Positions 4,729-12,239 of a DNA stretch of 12,239 bases are shown in pieces; the stretch's first letter is position 1; each line of letters starts with the position of its first letter. The notes under the pieces are model-generated. The model was given only the letters and a program-made list of their open reading frames with translations, searched no databases and was not told the origin of the DNA. The stretch covers positions 1-12,239 of the forward strand of contig CAZIWJ010000101.1 of assembly GCA_964542855.1 (NCBI GenBank). The letters are read 5' to 3'. Made by a program: the position numbers and the translations under genes. This DNA comes from CAZIWJ01 sp964542855. Its GTDB lineage: Bacteria; Bacteroidota; Bacteroidia; Cytophagales; Cyclobacteriaceae.

Positions 4729-7377
4729 ATGAGAAAAACCTCACTACTGATAGTATTTACCTTTATTTTTTCATTTGCTTTACGCGCCCAGTTAATAAAA
4801 AAACCGGTCGACTTATCTGACCCCCGATTTACGTTCGACCCAACCCTGGACTATGATCCGCTTATTCCAGACCCGGCTGCTTTCCTGGGGTACCAGGCCG
4901 GGGAGAACTTTACGGTTTACGAAAAAGTAGTTAATTATTTTAACGCCATGGACGAGTTATCACCCCGTATTTCAGTGGGTGAATACGGGTCTACTTACGA
5001 AGGGCGGCCCCTGATTTATGCTGTTATTACCTCGAAAGAAAACCAGGATAACATTGACGAAATTAAGGCCAAAAACCTGGAAATAGCTGATCCACGCTCC
5101 ACTTCCCCCTCCCGTCTTAACACCCTAATCCGGGAAAACCCGGTAGTGGTATCGTACAGCTATAATATTCATGGTAACGAAGCTTCTACCACCGAAGCGG
5201 CCATGCACGTGGCGTACCGCCTGATTGCCGCGCAGGATGAAGATACCGGGAACCTGTTAAAAAATACGGTATTACTCATGTTTCCCTGCATTAACCCGGA
5301 TGGCCGCGACCGGTACGTTTACTGGTACAAATCGATGCGAAGCGACCTGGTTGCCACCAACCCGGAAGACATTGCCCACGATGAACCCTGGCCACAGGGC
5401 CGGACCAACCACTACTGGTTCGACCTGAACCGCGACTGGATTTGGGGGGTTCACCCCGAATCGCGCGGGCACACGGCCATTTACCAGCAATGGATGCCGC
5501 AGGTGCATACCGACTACCACGAACAGGGATACAACAACAACTACTTTACCATGCCCGGAACAACCCCGCGCAACCTTACCCTGCCCGATCAGTACGAAGC
5601 CCTGAGCGATACTTTTGGCATGGCCAATATTAAAGCATTCGATGAAAACCAGATCTCCTATTTTACCCGCGAAGCCTTCGATTTCTTTTATCCCGGCTAT
5701 GGCTCCAGCTACCCCTCAGTAATGGGCGCAATTGGAATGCTGACCGAACAGGGCGGTATTGGTGCCGGCAGGGCAATAGAAACCGAAGATGGCTACGTAT
5801 TAACCTTGCGCCAGCGGATTTTCGATCACTACCTTACTTCGATGGCTACCCTTGAGAAAGCTTACAACCGGAAAGACCTTTTTATGCGCTACAGTTATCA
5901 GGCACATCAGCCGGCAAACAGCAAGGTGAACCGGAAAACCTATATCTTGCCAGATGCTCCCGAAGGATACCTGTATGAGGTGGTTCGTATTTTACTGCAC
6001 CACGGAATAGAAGTGGAAAAAAGCACAGCTTCCTTTTCGGTCGGTGCGGCCACCGATTATCGAACCGGCCAAACCGTGAGCAGGAATTTCCCGGCCGGTA
6101 CCTGGATGGTTAAAGCCGACCAGCCTAATCACCTGTTTATTTCGGCAGTACTGGAACGGAACCTGGCTATTGAAGACTCGGTGATGTACGACATGAGTAC
6201 CTGGTCGGCGCCCCTGGCCTACAACCTGGAAGCCTATGCCAGTAATAAAGTACCGGGTGTAGCTACCGAAAGAGTAACTACCGTTCCCTCCTATCCTACC
6301 GGGGTGGAAAACCCCGGTGCGCGCTACGCTTATGTAATGGAATGGAACCAGCGTTTTGCTCCCCGGGCCCTGAGTTTGCTCTGGCAATCGGGTTACCGGG
6401 TTCGGTCGGCCCAGAAACCATTTACCATTGAAGGAACATCTTTTTCCAGTGGTTCCATCATTATTCTGCAAAGCAGGAATTACGAAAAAACAGACCGCAT
6501 TGGTGATGATATGGAGCGCATTGCTTCAACGGCCAGGGTTAAAATTGTTGGAACTAATACCGGACGGTCAACTACGGGCATTGACCTGAGTTCACGCCGA
6601 AGCCGCCCGGTTTCTCCTGCCAACGTGGCCTTACTGGTTGATGAACCCTTTAGCACCTATACCGCTGGCCAGTTGTGGTTCTTACTGGAGAGAGAATCGG
6701 CATTACCTATTACGCGTATCCGCGCCAGCCAGCTGAATACCACTTCCACTCCTAAATTCGGGTCGAGGTATGGTTACGCCTCCCTCGATAACTACGATGT
6801 GCTCATCCTGCCCGGAGCCCGCAACCTGGATCAGGTTTTTAATGAAGAAGCCCTTTCTAAATTAGCAGAATGGGTGCGTGCCGGTGGGGTGCTGGTGGCA
6901 ACGGAAAACGCTTCGGCGTACTTTACCAAAGAAGAGTCGGCGTTTACCAACGTGGAAATGCTTAGTATACCTACCGATAGCAGTGAAGCCGTAAAAACGT
7001 TGAGTTACGCCGGAAGAGAAGAGTATTTCGGAAAGAAAAGAATTCCGGGGGCCGCGTTAAACGTAGCTAACGATATTACCCATCCGCTGGCATTTGGGTT
7101 GCCTGAACAGGCTTATACCCTCAAATTTGGTAATGATGCCTTATTGCCCGGCCGCAACCTGCAGAGTGTATCGCGTTATGCCGAAAATGACCTGCTGGTA
7201 GCCGGGTATGCCTCTTCCGATAACCTGGAACAGCTGAATGGAAAAACCATGGCCGGTGTTGTGGAACTGGGAGAAGGGCAGGTTGTGTTAATTGCCGACA
7301 ACACCCAGTACCGGATGTTCTGGCTTGGCATGGCGAGGATGATCCAGAATGCCAGTTTCCTGATGCCGGGAATGTAA
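4729..7377 (+). CDS. Secreted M14-family zinc carboxypeptidase-like protein with C-terminal GATase-like domain
   Basis: The 882-residue protein starts with a signal peptide (residues 1-21, hydrophobic LLIVFTFIFSFAL, then ARAQ-like cleavage region LRAQ). The peptidase domain spans about 50-400. Its visible M14 residues are HGNE (H148 and E151, zinc ligands), NPDG..R (189-195), the DLNRDW pair N234/R235 that would bind the substrate carboxylate, the DYHE motif with H264 as the likely third zinc ligand, and LTEQGG with E340 as catalytic base. So it is probably active. After a beta-rich middle part, residues about 630-760 resemble a class I glutamine amidotransferase/DJ-1-type fold (LLVDEPF..., YDVLILPGA, WVRAGGVLVATENAS) without an obvious catalytic cysteine. 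The substrate is not known; such proteins are usually periplasmic or extracellular in Bacteroidota and are thought to process peptides. The gene stands alone, with a hairpin after the stop. Confidence 0.93.
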   Translation: MRKTSLLIVFTFIFSFALRAQLIKKPVDLSDPRFTFDPTLDYDPLIPDPAAFLGYQAGENFTVYEKVVNYFNAMDELSPRISVGEYGSTYEGRPLIYAVITSKENQDNIDEIKAKNLEIADPRSTSPSRLNTLIRENPVVVSYSYNIHGNEASTTEAAMHVAYRLIAAQDEDTGNLLKNTVLLMFPCINPDGRDRYVYWYKSMRSDLVATNPEDIAHDEPWPQGRTNHYWFDLNRDWIWGVHPESRGHTAIYQQWMPQVHTDYHEQGYNNNYFTMPGTTPRNLTLPDQYEALSDTFGMANIKAFDENQISYFTREAFDFFYPGYGSSYPSVMGAIGMLTEQGGIGAGRAIETEDGYVLTLRQRIFDHYLTSMATLEKAYNRKDLFMRYSYQAHQPANSKVNRKTYILPDAPEGYLYEVVRILLHHGIEVEKSTASFSVGAATDYRTGQTVSRNFPAGTWMVKADQPNHLFISAVLERNLAIEDSVMYDMSTWSAPLAYNLEAYASNKVPGVATERVTTVPSYPTGVENPGARYAYVMEWNQRFAPRALSLLWQSGYRVRSAQKPFTIEGTSFSSGSIIILQSRNYEKTDRIGDDMERIASTARVKIVGTNTGRSTTGIDLSSRRSRPVSPANVALLVDEPFSTYTAGQLWFLLERESALPITRIRASQLNTTSTPKFGSRYGYASLDNYDVLILPGARNLDQVFNEEALSKLAEWVRAGGVLVATENASAYFTKEESAFTNVEMLSIPTDSSEAVKTLSYAGREEYFGKKRIPGAALNVANDITHPLAFGLPEQAYTLKFGNDALLPGRNLQSVSRYAENDLLVAGYASSDNLEQLNGKTMAGVVELGEGQVVLIADNTQYRMFWLGMARMIQNASFLMPGM

Positions 7378-7385
7378 TTTTTTAT

Positions 7386-7418
7386 GGCGGCCGGTTTGCT
7401 GATCGGCTGCCAATTTTG
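7386..7418 (+). terminator. Rho-independent-type terminator after the M14 gene
   Basis: Arms GGCGGCCG (7386-7393) and CGGCTGCC (7404-7411) pair over 8 bases with one G-U, around a 10-base loop, followed by AATTTTG. It begins nine bases after the M14 stop and ends about 30 bases before the next ATG, so it separates the two genes. Confidence 0.55.
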
Positions 7419-7448
7419 TATAATATAGAAGAATGTAAATAACATACT

Positions 7449-7820
7449 ATGACCTTTGATTTAGAAGGAAAACTGACCGAAAAGTACGATACCAAAGAAA
7501 TCAGCGACCGGTTCCGAAAGCGAGAGTTTGTTCTGGAAGCACAGGAAAACAACCCTAATTTCGACCGGGTTAATTATGTAAAATTTCAGCTTACCCAGGA
7601 TAAGTGCGAATTGCTGGATCAATATAATGTTGGTGATAACCTGAAAGTTTCGTTTAACATCCGTGGAAACCGATGGGAAAAGAACGGAAACGTAAGTTAT
7701 TTCACTAATCTGGAAGCCTGGCGAATGGAAAAATCCGGGGGCAGTTCGGAGCCTGCTCAGCCGGCGGCACCTCCCGCCGACATTGCTGATGAATCTGATA
7801 GCGATGAATTACCGTTCTAG
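7449..7820 (+). CDS. DUF3127 protein with SSB-like acidic C-terminal tail
   Basis: The 123-residue protein matches the DUF3127 pattern of small Bacteroidota proteins: residues 1-95 form a likely single OB-fold-like barrel (LEGKLTEKY..., REFVLEAQ, NYVKFQLTQDKCELLDQYNVGDNLKVSFNIRG, YFTNLEAWRME). A proline/alanine/glycine linker follows at 96-111, then an acidic tail at 112-123 ending DSDELPF. That layout (OB fold, disordered linker, acidic tail ending in -PF) is the one of bacterial single-stranded DNA-binding protein, whose DDDIPF tail recruits repair proteins. The family has no established function; binding nucleic acid or SSB partners is my inference. It is flanked by hairpins on both sides, so it is likely expressed on its own. 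No clear promoter was identified in the short upstream gap. Confidence 0.9.
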   Translation: MTFDLEGKLTEKYDTKEISDRFRKREFVLEAQENNPNFDRVNYVKFQLTQDKCELLDQYNVGDNLKVSFNIRGNRWEKNGNVSYFTNLEAWRMEKSGGSSEPAQPAAPPADIADESDSDELPF

Positions 7821-7840
7821 CTATCAGTAAATAAACAATA

Positions 7841-7864
7841 CCGGCCGTAATTTTAAGCGGCCGG
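7841..7864 (+). terminator. GC-rich hairpin after the DUF3127 gene
   Basis: Perfect arms CCGGCCG (7841-7847) and CGGCCGG (7858-7864) surround a 10-base AT-rich loop, 20 bases after the DUF3127 stop. There is no U tract after it (GCTAAAG follows), so termination may be partial. It also lies 20 bases ahead of the next start codon and could fold in the 5' leader of that gene. Confidence 0.45.
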
Positions 7865-7871
7865 GCTAAAG

Positions 7872-7878
7872 AAAGGAG
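7872..7878 (+). promoter_or_regulatory. Strong Shine-Dalgarno sequence that fixes a TTG start
   Basis: AAAGGAG (7872-7878) ends five bases before a TTG at 7884. The other genes here lack any such sequence. It supports the TTG as the true start, because the TTG also puts a proper signal peptide at the protein's N-terminus. Confidence 0.7.
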
Positions 7879-7883
7879 TAGCG

Positions 7884-9422
7884 TTGAGATATCTAACCAT
7901 CATTTTTTCTCTAATCAGCTACGGGTTGTCGGCACAGATATCCCAGCCTGAACGTATTGAAATACCCCTGGAACGTGGTGTTGATAATTTCACTGCCGTG
8001 TCGGCTGAGGAGAATGGTATTGTTATTTTTCGCGACAGCGACGAACGCGATAATAACGGCAACCATTTTTGGGACATCAGGTTGCTCGATACTTTGCTTG
8101 AAACGACCTGGGAAGAAATGCTCCCCCTCAAAAATACGTTGGTCCTTACCGGCTACGACTACCACCGCGACCATTTACTCATTTTATTTGAAGACGGCAT
8201 TTACCAGAATAAAAACTACTTTATGCTGGAAATGAATGTGAACACTCGCGATACGGTTCATCACCAGATACGGCGTCCTTTTCCAATAAATCTGGAATAC
8301 TTTGAAACGGTAGACCAAACCGTAATACTGGGTGGTGTGGTTAATTATAAGCCGGCCGTTATCCATTACGATTTAATTACCCGGAAGGTAAAAGTTCTGC
8401 CGGGCATTTATAAGGAAAACGGCTCAATTATCGACCTGGAGCCTAACGACTCCGATAATACCCTCGACGTATTAATGACCGAGCCCGTTTCTAACAAAAG
8501 GGTTACGGTAACGCTGAAAACTTACGACCAGTTTAGTAACCTGCTCCAGTCTTCCCCTATCCGTACCAACGATGACTCAAGGCGTAGTTTACTGGATGCA
8601 ACGGCAGCCCCGTTCGACGGCCGGAGGCAGTACATTGCCGGAACCTACGGTCGTAAACGATCGGATTATTCTAACGGGTTGTTTGTTGCCTCGGTAACTC
8701 CAGTAGGTGAACAGCAGATCCGCTTCATCAATTATGCTGATCTGAATAACTTTTTCAACTTTATGCGCGACAAGCGGGAGGCCCGCATCAGGAGGAGGAT
8801 TGCCAGAAAAAAGGCTAAAAATAAGCGCATACGGTTTAACTACCGGGTCAACGTACACAACCTGATAAAAACCGATGGTAAATATATTTTGCTAGGTGAG
8901 GCTTATTACCCTAAATACAATAATTCGTATTTTTATAATGACTTCTACAGCAACTTTTCCAATAACCCACAGAGCCTTTATTTCGATGGATACCGCATGA
9001 CGCACGCAATCGTTGTTTGTTTTAGCGGCAAAGGGAAGCTTTTATGGGACTATTCCTTCCGGCTCGATAACCTGAAAAGCAATACCCTGGATCAGGTGGT
9101 TCACGCCCAGATGACAGCAAACCAGCTCATCCTGATGTATGCCTACGAGGGAAAGGTGAAAACCCAGGTTATTGAAGAAGGTGAACTGGTGAGCGAGGAC
9201 CTTACAACTCCCCTTCGCCTTCAGAGCGAACAGGATGAACTCAGAAATACAGACGAGGACTTACAGGGTTTTTCCGAGTGGTACGACGACTACTTCTTCG
9301 TTTTTGGGGAACAAAAAATAAAGAACTCCCAGTCTTCAGGGTTCGGCAATAGCCGCAATGTATTTTTCATAAACAAGATCAATTACGGCCAAAATACACA
9401 GCAGGCTGATAATTATCGTTAA
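7884..9422 (+). CDS. Secreted protein of unknown function with basic central patch
   Basis: I recognise no family. The 512-residue product starts at TTG behind AAAGGAG; residues 1-18 (MRYLTIIFSLISYGLSAQ) are a signal peptide. The mature part is beta-rich, with repeating short strands and turns (DYHRDHLLILFEDGIY, KTDGKYILLGEAYYP, THAIVVCFSGKGKLLWDY, MTANQLILMYAYEGKV) that suggest a beta-propeller-like fold, as inference only. Residues 295-317 form a strongly basic patch (KREARIRRRIARKKAKNKRIR), followed by a Y/N/F-rich stretch (about 346-365: YPKYNNSYFYNDFYSNFSNN). There are no internal membrane spans and no C-terminal sorting signal that I can see. It may share transcripts with pyrR 52 bases downstream. 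The coding call is firm because the frame is long and the start is well supported. Confidence 0.85.
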   Translation: MRYLTIIFSLISYGLSAQISQPERIEIPLERGVDNFTAVSAEENGIVIFRDSDERDNNGNHFWDIRLLDTLLETTWEEMLPLKNTLVLTGYDYHRDHLLILFEDGIYQNKNYFMLEMNVNTRDTVHHQIRRPFPINLEYFETVDQTVILGGVVNYKPAVIHYDLITRKVKVLPGIYKENGSIIDLEPNDSDNTLDVLMTEPVSNKRVTVTLKTYDQFSNLLQSSPIRTNDDSRRSLLDATAAPFDGRRQYIAGTYGRKRSDYSNGLFVASVTPVGEQQIRFINYADLNNFFNFMRDKREARIRRRIARKKAKNKRIRFNYRVNVHNLIKTDGKYILLGEAYYPKYNNSYFYNDFYSNFSNNPQSLYFDGYRMTHAIVVCFSGKGKLLWDYSFRLDNLKSNTLDQVVHAQMTANQLILMYAYEGKVKTQVIEEGELVSEDLTTPLRLQSEQDELRNTDEDLQGFSEWYDDYFFVFGEQKIKNSQSSGFGNSRNVFFINKINYGQNTQQADNYR

Positions 9423-9474
9423 TTCCCGGTAAATCACTTTAAAAATTCTATATTAGCCCGAATTCCTTTGATGC

Positions 9475-10032
9475 ATGTCGTATAGAACCATATTAGACCA
9501 GCAGCAACTGAACCTCGTTATCGACCGGCTCTGCCAGCAATTACTGGAAAACCATACGAGCTTCGAAGAAACACTGCTCATCGGGCTTCAGCCAAGAGGT
9601 ATTTACCTGGCACAGCGCATTCACAATAGCCTGGAAAACCTGCTGGGTAAAAAAGTACCCCTGGGTGAACTGGATATTACCTTTCATCGCGATGACTTTC
9701 GACGGCGCGACGTTCCTTTGCGCCCAAATAAAACAAATATTCCTTTTATCATTGAAGATAAATCGGTTGTGCTGGTTGATGATGTGCTATTTACCGGCCG
9801 TTCCGTCCGCTCAGCGCTCGATGCCATGATTACGTTCGGACGCCCCAAAAAAGTAGAGCTTCTGGTTCTGGTAGACCGCAAATATGCCAGGCACCTGCCC
9901 ATTGCTCCCGACTACGTGGGACTGCCGGTAAATACCATTGCTTCCCAGCATGTATCGGCCAACTGGAGAGAACAGGGAGCGACAAAAGATTTAATCTGGC
10001 TTGCTGATAAAAACGAAGAACTGAATGATTGA
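9475..10032 (+). CDS. pyrR: PyrR: pyrimidine operon regulator / uracil phosphoribosyltransferase
   Basis: The 185-residue protein (family about 180) is a type I phosphoribosyltransferase. The PRPP-binding loop is VVLVDDVLFTGRSVRSAL (residues 98-115, acidic pair D102/D103), with the RGIYLA loop at 41-46 and the LDITFHRDDF hood region at 66-75 typical of PyrR. It should convert uracil and PRPP to UMP in salvage. In Bacillus, PyrR also binds pyr mRNA leader stem-loops for attenuation; the 52-base gap ahead of this gene is too short for such an attenuator and I see none, so the regulatory role here is doubtful. An out-of-frame ATG at 9471 is rejected. Its end overlaps pyrB by eight bases, so the two are translationally coupled. 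Confidence 0.95.
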   Translation: MSYRTILDQQQLNLVIDRLCQQLLENHTSFEETLLIGLQPRGIYLAQRIHNSLENLLGKKVPLGELDITFHRDDFRRRDVPLRPNKTNIPFIIEDKSVVLVDDVLFTGRSVRSALDAMITFGRPKKVELLVLVDRKYARHLPIAPDYVGLPVNTIASQHVSANWREQGATKDLIWLADKNEELND

Positions 10033-10966
10033 AAACCTCCGTAGCAAGCACCTGTTAGGTATCAGGCAGCTTGAACGCGATGAAATAGAACTGATTTTTG
10101 AAACGGCCGATAATTTTCTCGACGTGCTCAACCGGCCCATTAAGAAGGTTCCTTCCCTGCGCGATGTAACTATCGCCAATGTGTTTTTTGAAAATTCTAC
10201 CCGAACCAGGTTGTCGTTTGAACTGGCTGAAAAAAGGCTTTCTGCTGATGTTGTTAATTTTTCCTCTTCAGGGAGTTCATTAAAAAAAGGCGAAACCCTA
10301 CTCGATACCATTAATAATATCCTGGCTATGAAAGTAGACATGATCGTGATGCGGCATGGCAGTCCGGGGGCTCCACATTTTTTGTCCAAACACATTGATG
10401 CAAATATCGTTAACGCCGGCGACGGAACCCATGAACATCCTACCCAGGCGCTGTTAGATACATACTCGATCAGGAAACATCTGCAGCAGGTTCAGGGGAA
10501 AAAAGTAGTCATTATCGGCGACATCATGCATTCACGCGTGGCATTATCTAATATCATTGCCCTTAAAAAACTGGGAGCTGAAGTTATGGTGTGCGGACCG
10601 GCAACCCTCATACCCCGAAAAATTAACCAGTTGGGAGTTGAAGTGAGCCTCGATATAAGAAAAGCACTAAACTGGTGCGACGTAGCTAACGTACTACGAA
10701 TCCAGCTCGAACGACAGCAGGTGAAATATTTTCCCTCGTTACGGGAATATTCCCTTTATTATGGAATAAACCATGAATTAATTCAGTCGCTCAATAAACC
10801 GGTTACCATTTTACACCCCGGTCCAATAAACCGGGGCGTGGAGATAACCACCGACGTTGCCGATTCGGAACAGGCTATTATTCTGGACCAGGTGCAGAAT
10901 GGCGTCGCAATAAGAATGGCAGTGTTATATCTGCTTGCCGGAAACCTAAACTCTTCGTCTAACTAA
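10025..10966 (+). CDS. pyrB: Aspartate carbamoyltransferase catalytic subunit
   Basis: The enzyme joins carbamoyl phosphate and L-aspartate to N-carbamoyl-L-aspartate, the committed step of pyrimidine synthesis in the cytosol. The 313-residue length is normal (about 305-315). Carbamoyl-phosphate site: FFENSTRTR (54-62) and SLKKGE (K87/K88), with R110/H111. HEHPTQ (136-141), GDIMHSR (165-171), VLRIQ with R225, and HPGPINRG (264-271) complete the active site and aspartate-binding loop. No pyrI regulatory subunit follows, so it is probably the unregulated trimer type, often paired with PyrR in this way. Its ATG lies within the pyrR end (overlap ATGATTGA). Its TAA shares its last A with the next start (TAATG). 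Confidence 0.96.
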   Translation: MIENLRSKHLLGIRQLERDEIELIFETADNFLDVLNRPIKKVPSLRDVTIANVFFENSTRTRLSFELAEKRLSADVVNFSSSGSSLKKGETLLDTINNILAMKVDMIVMRHGSPGAPHFLSKHIDANIVNAGDGTHEHPTQALLDTYSIRKHLQQVQGKKVVIIGDIMHSRVALSNIIALKKLGAEVMVCGPATLIPRKINQLGVEVSLDIRKALNWCDVANVLRIQLERQQVKYFPSLREYSLYYGINHELIQSLNKPVTILHPGPINRGVEITTDVADSEQAIILDQVQNGVAIRMAVLYLLAGNLNSSSN

Positions 10967-12239
10967 TGATGTATTGTAACTTTTTACCAAAACTTAGTGC
11001 CAGTGTATTTCTGGTTTTCCTGGCCCTGTCTGCAGCCGCCCAGCTCAGATCAATTACCCCGGCCCCTGAACGTGCAGAAGGGGAAGGGCCCTACGATCAG
11101 TTAATTATTCGGGGGGCTACTTTAATTAACGGGGCCGGTTCACCTCCCAGGGGGCCGGTAGATGTAGTTATCGAAGGAAACCGCATTACTAAAATAGCCG
11201 TGGTTGGGTATCCGGGTATTGCTATTAATGAAGAGCGAAGGCCTGTAGCCAGCAGAAATGCCCGTGAAGTTAATGCCGAGGGCATGTTCCTGTTGCCTGG
11301 TTTTATAGATATGCACGGCCACATGGGAGGTGTTGGACAGGGAACACCGGCCGAGTATGTATTTAAACTCTGGATGGGGCATGGCATTACTACTATCCGC
11401 GACCCCTCCTGTAGCAATGGCATGGAATGGGCACTCGATCATAAAGAAAAGAGTAAGAATAATCAGATTACGGCTCCCCGAATAGAAGCCTACATTGCTT
11501 TTGGCCAGGGAACAGAAAACGGAATCAATTCTCCGGCACAGGCCAGAGAATGGGTACAGGAAATTAATGAGGCGGGTGCCGACGGCATTAAGTTCTTTGG
11601 CGCCCGACCAGATATTATGGAAGCTGCCCTCGATGAGGCCAGCAAACTGGGCTTACGGTCGGCCTGCCACCACGCCCAAACGGATGTAGCCTGGCTAAAC
11701 GTATTGAATACCGCACGGATGGGGCTTACCAGCATGGAACACTGGTACGGATTACCAGAAGCCCTGTTTGTTGACCGCACCATTCAGGACTACCCTCTCG
11801 ATTACAATTACCAGAACGAACAGCACCGCTTTGGCGAAGCAGGCAGGCTGTGGGAACAGGCTGCCAAACCAGGGTCGGAGAAGTGGAACGCGGTAATGGA
11901 GGAACTGCTGGAACTGGATTTTACCATCGACCCAACTTTTAATATTTACGAAGCCAACCGGGATTTCATGCGGGCACGGCGAGCTGAGTGGCACGAAAGC
12001 TATACCCTACCCTCTTTGTGGCGATTTTACCAACCAAGCCGGATATCGCACGGTTCCCATTGGTTTTACTGGGGCACGGAAGAAGAAGTAAGCTGGAAAC
12101 GGAATTATAAACTGTGGATGCAGTTTGTGAACGAATACAAAAACCGGGGAGGGCGGGTAACTGCCGGCTCCGATTCCGGGTTTATTTACCAGTTGTACGG
12201 TTTTGCTTACATCCGGGAACTTGAATTGCTTCGCGAAGC
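10966..12239 (+). CDS. Secreted metal-dependent amidohydrolase (partial, cut by window end)
   Basis: The frame is open from ATG 10966 (or the second ATG at 10969) to the window end, giving 424 complete codons; the C-terminus is missing. Residues about 8-26 are a signal peptide (LPKLSASVFLVFLALSAAAQ), so the protein is exported. The metal-site residues of the amidohydrolase superfamily are visible: HGH (H117, H119) after LPGFIDM, candidate carbamylated lysine K209 (GIKFFG), H235/H236 (CHHAQT), H259 (MEHW) and D403 (TAGSDSG). A small beta domain at 44-110 (LIIRGATLINGAG...VVIEGNRITKI) precedes the barrel. It is not dihydroorotase: it is secreted and lacks that family's motifs. The substrate is unknown; imidazolonepropionase-like or dipeptidase-like activity is possible. 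It overlaps the pyrB stop by one base. Confidence 0.9.
   Translation, partial: MMYCNFLPKLSASVFLVFLALSAAAQLRSITPAPERAEGEGPYDQLIIRGATLINGAGSPPRGPVDVVIEGNRITKIAVVGYPGIAINEERRPVASRNAREVNAEGMFLLPGFIDMHGHMGGVGQGTPAEYVFKLWMGHGITTIRDPSCSNGMEWALDHKEKSKNNQITAPRIEAYIAFGQGTENGINSPAQAREWVQEINEAGADGIKFFGARPDIMEAALDEASKLGLRSACHHAQTDVAWLNVLNTARMGLTSMEHWYGLPEALFVDRTIQDYPLDYNYQNEQHRFGEAGRLWEQAAKPGSEKWNAVMEELLELDFTIDPTFNIYEANRDFMRARRAEWHESYTLPSLWRFYQPSRISHGSHWFYWGTEEEVSWKRNYKLWMQFVNEYKNRGGRVTAGSDSGFIYQLYGFAYIRELELLRE

Noticed and set aside
5992..6471. Minus-strand 159-codon frame inside the M14 gene
   Set aside because: It is antisense to a conserved coding region, compositionally odd and has no start context. 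The shorter frames at 5272-5520 and 5442-5633 are also shadows.
9423..9474. PyrR-responsive attenuator ahead of pyrR
   Set aside because: The 52-base gap contains no anti-terminator or terminator hairpins and no conserved PyrR-binding loop.
9991..10395. Minus-strand 134-codon frame across pyrR-pyrB
   Set aside because: It is antisense to two strongly conserved genes with intact motifs and has no family resemblance.

Overview
The window looks like a chromosomal stretch of a member of the Bacteroidota, most likely a Cytophagales-type bacterium. The reasons are the gene families present (a PadR/PspC/GIN-domain cluster, a DUF3127 protein, large secreted M14 peptidases and secreted amidohydrolases), A-rich start regions mostly without a Shine-Dalgarno sequence, and promoter-like elements resembling the Bacteroidota TTG / TAnnTTTG pattern. 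The organism call is inference from content; there is no rRNA or other phylogenetic marker. I see no mobile element, CRISPR array, tRNA or rRNA.

Left part (about 76-3480, minus strand): one apparent operon read right to left. It holds a PadR-type repressor, a protein with two tandem PspC domains, a membrane protein ending in a DUF2807/GIN-type beta-repeat domain, and a small membrane-anchored unknown protein. The PspC and GIN-domain genes overlap by four bases (ATGA) at a run of ten A residues. In related bacteria, as I recall, these two halves form one protein, and a one-base slip on the A run would fuse them here (278 + 529 residues). This is the most interesting signal in the window.

3300-3835: a leader and intergenic region of about 540 bases. 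It carries a probable padR operon promoter with three AGTAC boxes spaced 18 bp apart, an 18-bp perfect palindrome, a short plus-strand reading frame interrupted by two stops (possible relic or tiny genes), and a hairpin just after parA.

Middle (3836-7377): an orphan ParA-family ATPase on the minus strand, divergent from a large secreted M14 zinc carboxypeptidase-like protein on the plus strand. A 7-bp-arm inverted repeat lies between their starts.

Right part (7449-12239, plus strand): a DUF3127 protein with a tail like that of single-stranded DNA-binding protein; a secreted protein of unknown function with a TTG start behind a strong Shine-Dalgarno sequence; then a tight pyrR-pyrB pair of pyrimidine genes. 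The pair runs directly (TAATG overlap) into a secreted amidohydrolase that is cut by the window end. GC-rich hairpins separate the M14, DUF3127 and unknown genes.
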